A stretch of 64,000 nt of DNA from Zeus faber (taxonomy: Eukaryota > Chordata > Actinopteri > Zeiformes > Zeidae): contig OY482848.1 in the NCBI GenBank assembly GCA_960531495.1, positions 21,606,047-21,670,046 of the forward strand, written 5' to 3'. A model generated the notes under the pieces. It worked only from the letters and a program-made list of their open reading frames with translations, did no database searches and had not been told where the DNA came from. Each line of letters begins with the position of its first letter. The first letter of the stretch is position 1. Made by a program: the position numbers and the translations under genes. Below are positions 58,246 through 64,000 of the stretch, piece after piece.

Positions 58246-59790
58246 TAAATGTAATGTAGGGCAAGTCTATGGCTTCCACCAGCCAATGAGCCAATCGCTC
58301 CTTGGACAGGGGCCTATCCTTTGCTTGGGCGCCGAAGCACACAAACAACTGGTCCCCGTGCCTAGAGCCATTAGTGCGGTCCATATAACACTGCAACGCC
58401 CAAACCAGGCACAAATTGTTTAGTCTTTCCTGCTCCTCTGACTTAAAAGGCAGTGGAGAGAAGGCTGCTAACTCAATGAACTGACTCCGAAACTGGAATG
58501 GAAATGACCTTAGCGGTGAAAGAAGCATTAGGACACATGACTACACATGACTGTCAACTCCACCCACAAACTGTGTGCAGGATGGGTGAACTAATTGTGC
58601 CTCCAGCTCATCTACCTGTTTTGCAGAAGCAAGCACCAGCATCAAGGCCCTTTTCAGAGAAACAATCATGATGTCTACGGTGCATAGGAGCTGGAACAGA
58701 GGCCCCGACAGAGCCCGTAAGACTACGAATAAGTCCCAAGAAGGGATTAGGGAAGCGCAGACTGACAGCAGCAGCAGCTGACACCAGACATCAGGTGACT
58801 GCCTGGTGTGAAGCTGTCTTAGCCCACATGACATGTGGCAATAGCTGCCAGACCTTTAGTGTAGTGGTCCTATAGGGCAGTTGGAGGAGGCGTGTCCCCG
58901 CTGTTCGCACCACTGGGCAACAATACGTCACCTCAGTGTGTGGGAGCGCGTAGAGGGTGCTCTGGCGTTCTGTGTAGTGGCAACCAATGCATCTGAGAGG
59001 TCCCAAGCTGGGAGCTTCTCCCTCTCAGTCCTGAAGGCGCTATAGGCCCGGGCGTGAGTTAAGAATGACACACTCGTTCTGTGCAGCTGCATGAGTAGGT
59101 CTTGTCAGAGCCGGAGCTCTCACGAGGGGCCCACACCCATGTCCCACAGATTAGCGAACCATGGGTGGCTGGGCCAAATAAGGGGTCACCAGCCCCAGCA
59201 CCAGGTTGTCCTCCTGCACCCTGTCCAGCACCGGCTGAATGAGTGCCACAGGGGGAAAAGCATAAAGTGTTGCTTCCGGCCACAGGTGGGCCAATGCATC
59301 CACAACCAATGGCAGCTGGTTCCCCCCTAGGGAGAACCATAACATGCACTGCGTCACATCTCGCGACACAAACAGGTCCACCTCTACCCGGCTGAACCTC
59401 CTCCACATCTCCACCATCACCTGGGGGTGAAGGTGCTAGTCTGCCACCTGGGGGTTCCCCATGGACAACATGGCGTGGGAGACGAGCTAGCACTAGGAGT
59501 AGTGGCGGTGCGAACAGGACCAGCTCCTGTGCTAATGCTAGCCAGGGGAGAAGGTTCTTCCTCCGACATCGCTCTTCTGTTAGTGTCCTCCTCGTGCCAT
59601 CAGCTGCCTGCCTCCTGACAAAAGCCAGGGAAAGCTGGGCGCAGGCCGAGCACTCCGAGGACCTCGGCCTCGGCGTACTGTCTACCCAGGCATGCGACGC
59701 AGGACCGATGGCAGTCGCCTTTCTCTCTGCCTTTTCCGCAGTCAGGCTACGACCTCCTCGACATCATGACTATAGAATATAGAATATACT
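58246..59790 (-). mobile_element. DIRS-type tyrosine-recombinase retroelement fossil (broken)
   Basis: On the - strand the order is an RNase H-side segment (VEMWRRFSRVEVDLFVSR, then DALAHLWPEATLYAFPPVAL), followed by a tyrosine-recombinase region (LFVVLRALSGP; LMLVLASAKQVDEL; DQLFVCFGAQAKDRPLSKER). This order and these motifs are those of fish DIRS1-like elements. G+C-rich sequence continues to about 60,000 and to about 57,670 on the other side, and may include terminal repeats. It is an old, broken copy with several disabling changes. Confidence 0.8.
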
Positions 59791-61619
<1,829 letters not shown>

Positions 61620-63220
61620 TACAATGAGACATCGAGAAAGTGAAAGTGGGAGGAATTCCATCATGACATCGTTGACTTTCAGGAAGCATACCTTGATGAG
61701 GGTGTTAGTATGGGAGCACTCTATGGGACACATAAATTGGGGGTATTAAGATTTTACTTTTACACAGAGTGGCTGACCAATGGAGATGAGGTGTTCACAG
61801 AAATTGCGTAAGGAGCTGATGAACCGATAGACACAGCAAAGTCAGATGAGCAACAAAAAATACACAACAGACCATGAACAGAAACACACAACAGAAGACA
61901 TCTGACTGAGAAAAGACAAGACAGTGAACAGCCGACACACCATGGAAGATGATGAGCAAAGTACTACTGAGGTGTTTTTGTCTCTACTGCTGTTGATGTT
62001 ATTGATCTTTGTGTAATAACATCAGAGGTAATGTTTGGTCCTTTGGAAGGTCCACCTTGGTGGTTGCATAATTTTTAGGTGATCTTGATGATAGAATCTT
62101 GCATGAGCCTATCCTCCCAATAGAAGAGCAGGAATAAACACTAATGCCCACACCTCAACTCCTATTCATTCTAAGATAGTGATTGCTGGCCCACCAAGTA
62201 CTGCCTTTAAACTTTTATATGTGACTGTGAAACTTCATAGAGTGAATCTCTGAGTTTAACTGATTACCCAATTCAAAGATGAAATAATGATGAGCTACTC
62301 TGTGAAATACAACTTTATTGATGAAAAGGGGGCAGATGTTGATGGTGTGTCCAGGGATGTGTATGCTGCCTTCTGGACAGATTTTTTTAGACTGTGCAGC
62401 AGAGGGTGCAGATATGAGGGTGCCATCTCTATCCCCAAAATGGCAAGAGGAGGAATGGATATCTGTTGATAGAATATTGGTGAAGGGATTGAAGGACCAT
62501 CAATATTTTACTTTTCGGTTGGCTCAAACCTTTACAGCAGCAATCACATTTGGTCAAAAATCCATCTCATCTGATTTACTGTTTGACTGATGTTGTATCT
62601 TAGTCAGTCTGAGCGTGATCTCTTGCCCACTGCAAGAGGCTCTTGTCGGTGATAATGAAGATGATCTTTTTGATCTTATGGATCGCATGGGTGTAAGAAC
62701 AGCACCAACACAAGAGAACTTGAAAGCTGTGCTTCTCCAAGTGGACCATAAGAAAATAAGCCAGCAACCAAAATATGCAGTGGATACATTTCAGCAGTTG
62801 CAGGACCAACTCTCAGGAAGTTCTTCCCCAGTGTGGTGGATATGCAGAAGATGTACGATGATCTTAAACCACCAACATGAACGGTGTTAAAGCTGATCAC
62901 AGCCTCTCCAGCCACTCCAGCAGAGAACCAAAGTTGGCCATTTTTACATCAGTATATAAGGGGATTGGATGAAATAGGCATCTAGAAGATGTTGAGATTT
63001 GCGACAGGGTCTGATGTCATCTACATTAAAGACATTGAAGTCATATTCACCCCCTTGGAAGGCTCACACGGCGGGCAAATTGCACACACTTGTGGCCCAA
63101 TTTTCATGTGGCCCAAAGGCATTGTTATCCTCTAAACATGTTTGGATTTTGATTCATGCCATGTCGATGGCAGGAAGTCTTTTTTGGACTTTGTTGTGTT
63201 AATTTGGCCAAGATTTTACA
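61620..63220 (+). pseudogene. decayed copy of a multi-copy fish HECT-like (G2E3-like) gene
   Basis: Protein-like + strand pieces occur in family order: LDEGVSMGALYGTHKLGVLR (about 61,690-61,750); SYSVKYNFIDEKGADVDGVS with RDVYAAFW (about 62,290-62,380); RVPSLSPKWQEEEWIS; and FDLMDRMGVRTAPTQENLKA with VLLQV (about 62,670-62,745). KMYDDLKPP-type and ITASPATPAE (about 62,850-62,925) and TGSDVIYIKDIEV (about 63,005-63,045) follow. Similar proteins in teleosts carry a degenerate HECT ubiquitin-ligase-like C-terminus and occur in many copies. Here the reading frame shifts repeatedly, so it is not functional. Family assignment is from memory of the motifs. Confidence 0.6.
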
Positions 63221-63753
63221 TTGAAGTACAATCAAGTTGTTTTTGAAGTGTTTTTTTTTATGGGAATGTTACTGTCTCAAAAGCCTGGGCTTTTTCCATT
63301 CTGCTATTTTCAAATTTCTTGCATTTCTTGCATTTCTTGCAACATTTATATTGTACATACATGTGCATACATTTTCCTTTGTAAATGATGAAGAAACATT
63401 TATTTCAAATGTACTTTGATGCAAGCCACCATTTCTGTTTTCATTTTAGGAGTATAATCTTTTGGATGTCAATTTATCATCATTTTCATCATTTCATCGC
63501 CATTTAATGTTCTCAGAAAGTCACTCAAGGTATTTTTTCTTTAAAACCTTCCAAAAGGCATGTTCACTGATGGATAGGAACTTATGGTAGCGCATATTAC
63601 ACCCAAGCCGGACCACGATTGACGTGCACCTGTACATTTTTTAACTTGCGGTGATAATCAAAAAGGATGGTTGGCTGGCATCAGGCACACTGAAAAGGAA
63701 AGAAGCCACTGGTACATCAACCACAAGCCAAGCCAAGAACATCGAGCATGCGT
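63221..63753. other. noncoding, nothing recognised
   Basis: A/T-rich with a short TTGCATTTC repeat near 63,315-63,342. The - strand frame across 63,641-63,982 is a shadow of the transposase fragment. Confidence 0.5.
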
Positions 63754-64000
63754 GACTGTCCCGCCTGGCTGACATCACAAATCTGTCAAACCTGCTTGTC
63801 TTTGTTAGGTATGAAAATAATGAGATAGAGATAAAAGAAGAGTTCCTGTTTAGCAAATCTTTACCAACGCATTCAACTGCTGAGGCCATTTTTGACATTC
63901 TGAACGCGTTCATAATTTCAAACAAGATTGATTGGTCTAAATGTGTGGGAGTGAGCACTGATGGGGCCCGGACCCACTCCACTGTGCTGGACCAGCATCA
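63754..64000 (+). mobile_element. hAT-type transposase fragment (ZBED5-like), runs off the end
   Basis: The + strand is open from 63754 to the window edge. It reads LSRLADITNLSNLLVFVRYE, then EEFLFSKSLPTHSTAEAIFD and IDWSKCVGVSTDGARTHSTV. The CVGVSTDGA segment is the RNase-H-fold Asp motif shared by hAT transposases and their domesticated ZBED5/GTF2IRD2-like relatives. A TGA just upstream of 63754 shows that at least the preceding part is decayed. It is different from the hAT remnant at 13,770-14,990. Confidence 0.72.

Noticed and set aside
58241-58528. A host gene on the - strand
   Set aside because: The peptide matches the tyrosine-recombinase part of DIRS elements and continues in family order into neighbouring frames, so it is a retroelement fossil.
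63641-63982. A 113-codon - strand ORF
   Set aside because: The + strand of the same interval encodes a recognisable hAT transposase segment; the - frame is its shadow.

Overview
The window looks like ray-finned fish (teleost) nuclear DNA. The evidence is vertebrate amine-receptor genes with GT-AG introns, long (TA)n and (CA)n tracts, and a typical teleost mix of mobile elements: Tc1/mariner, hAT, L2-like and RTE-like LINEs, Helitron, DIRS and a retrovirus fossil. Most of the 64 kb is noncoding. No species can be named from the sequence alone.

Left part (1-13,770): the last coding exon of the alpha-1D adrenergic receptor (adra1d, + strand) is followed by an intact single-exon aminergic GPCR on the - strand. 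The GPCR shares features with trace amine receptors and with 5-HT4. Between and after them are a hAT-type MITE and microsatellites.

Middle part (13,770-35,500): a decayed hAT transposase, an RTE-like LINE tail, and a scatter of - strand exons, one of which carries a guanylate-cyclase-type kinase-homology segment. Then come a deleted Tc1 element, an LTR-retrotransposon fossil, an L2-like LINE with a nested SINE-like insertion, two Tc1/mariner-like MITEs and an integrase fossil.

Right part (35,500-56,640): the most striking locus. A - strand gene can be assembled with matching splice phases. It has a giant Thr/Pro-rich mucin exon (about 3.9 kb of 21/15-bp coding minisatellite), a SEA domain split over three exons with the G-S cleavage motif, and a last exon ending in a hydrophobic tail that suggests GPI anchoring. 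The whole locus is tandemly duplicated. The second copy is decayed and split by about 7.5 kb of foreign DNA carrying Helitron and LINE remnants and several hairpins.

Right end (56,640-64,000): a DIRS-type retroelement fossil, a decayed copy of a multi-copy HECT-like fish gene, and a second hAT-type transposase piece running off the end. No CRISPR arrays, tRNAs or rRNAs were seen. The candidate for something undescribed is the duplicated SEA-mucin locus with its repeat, which is open on both strands.
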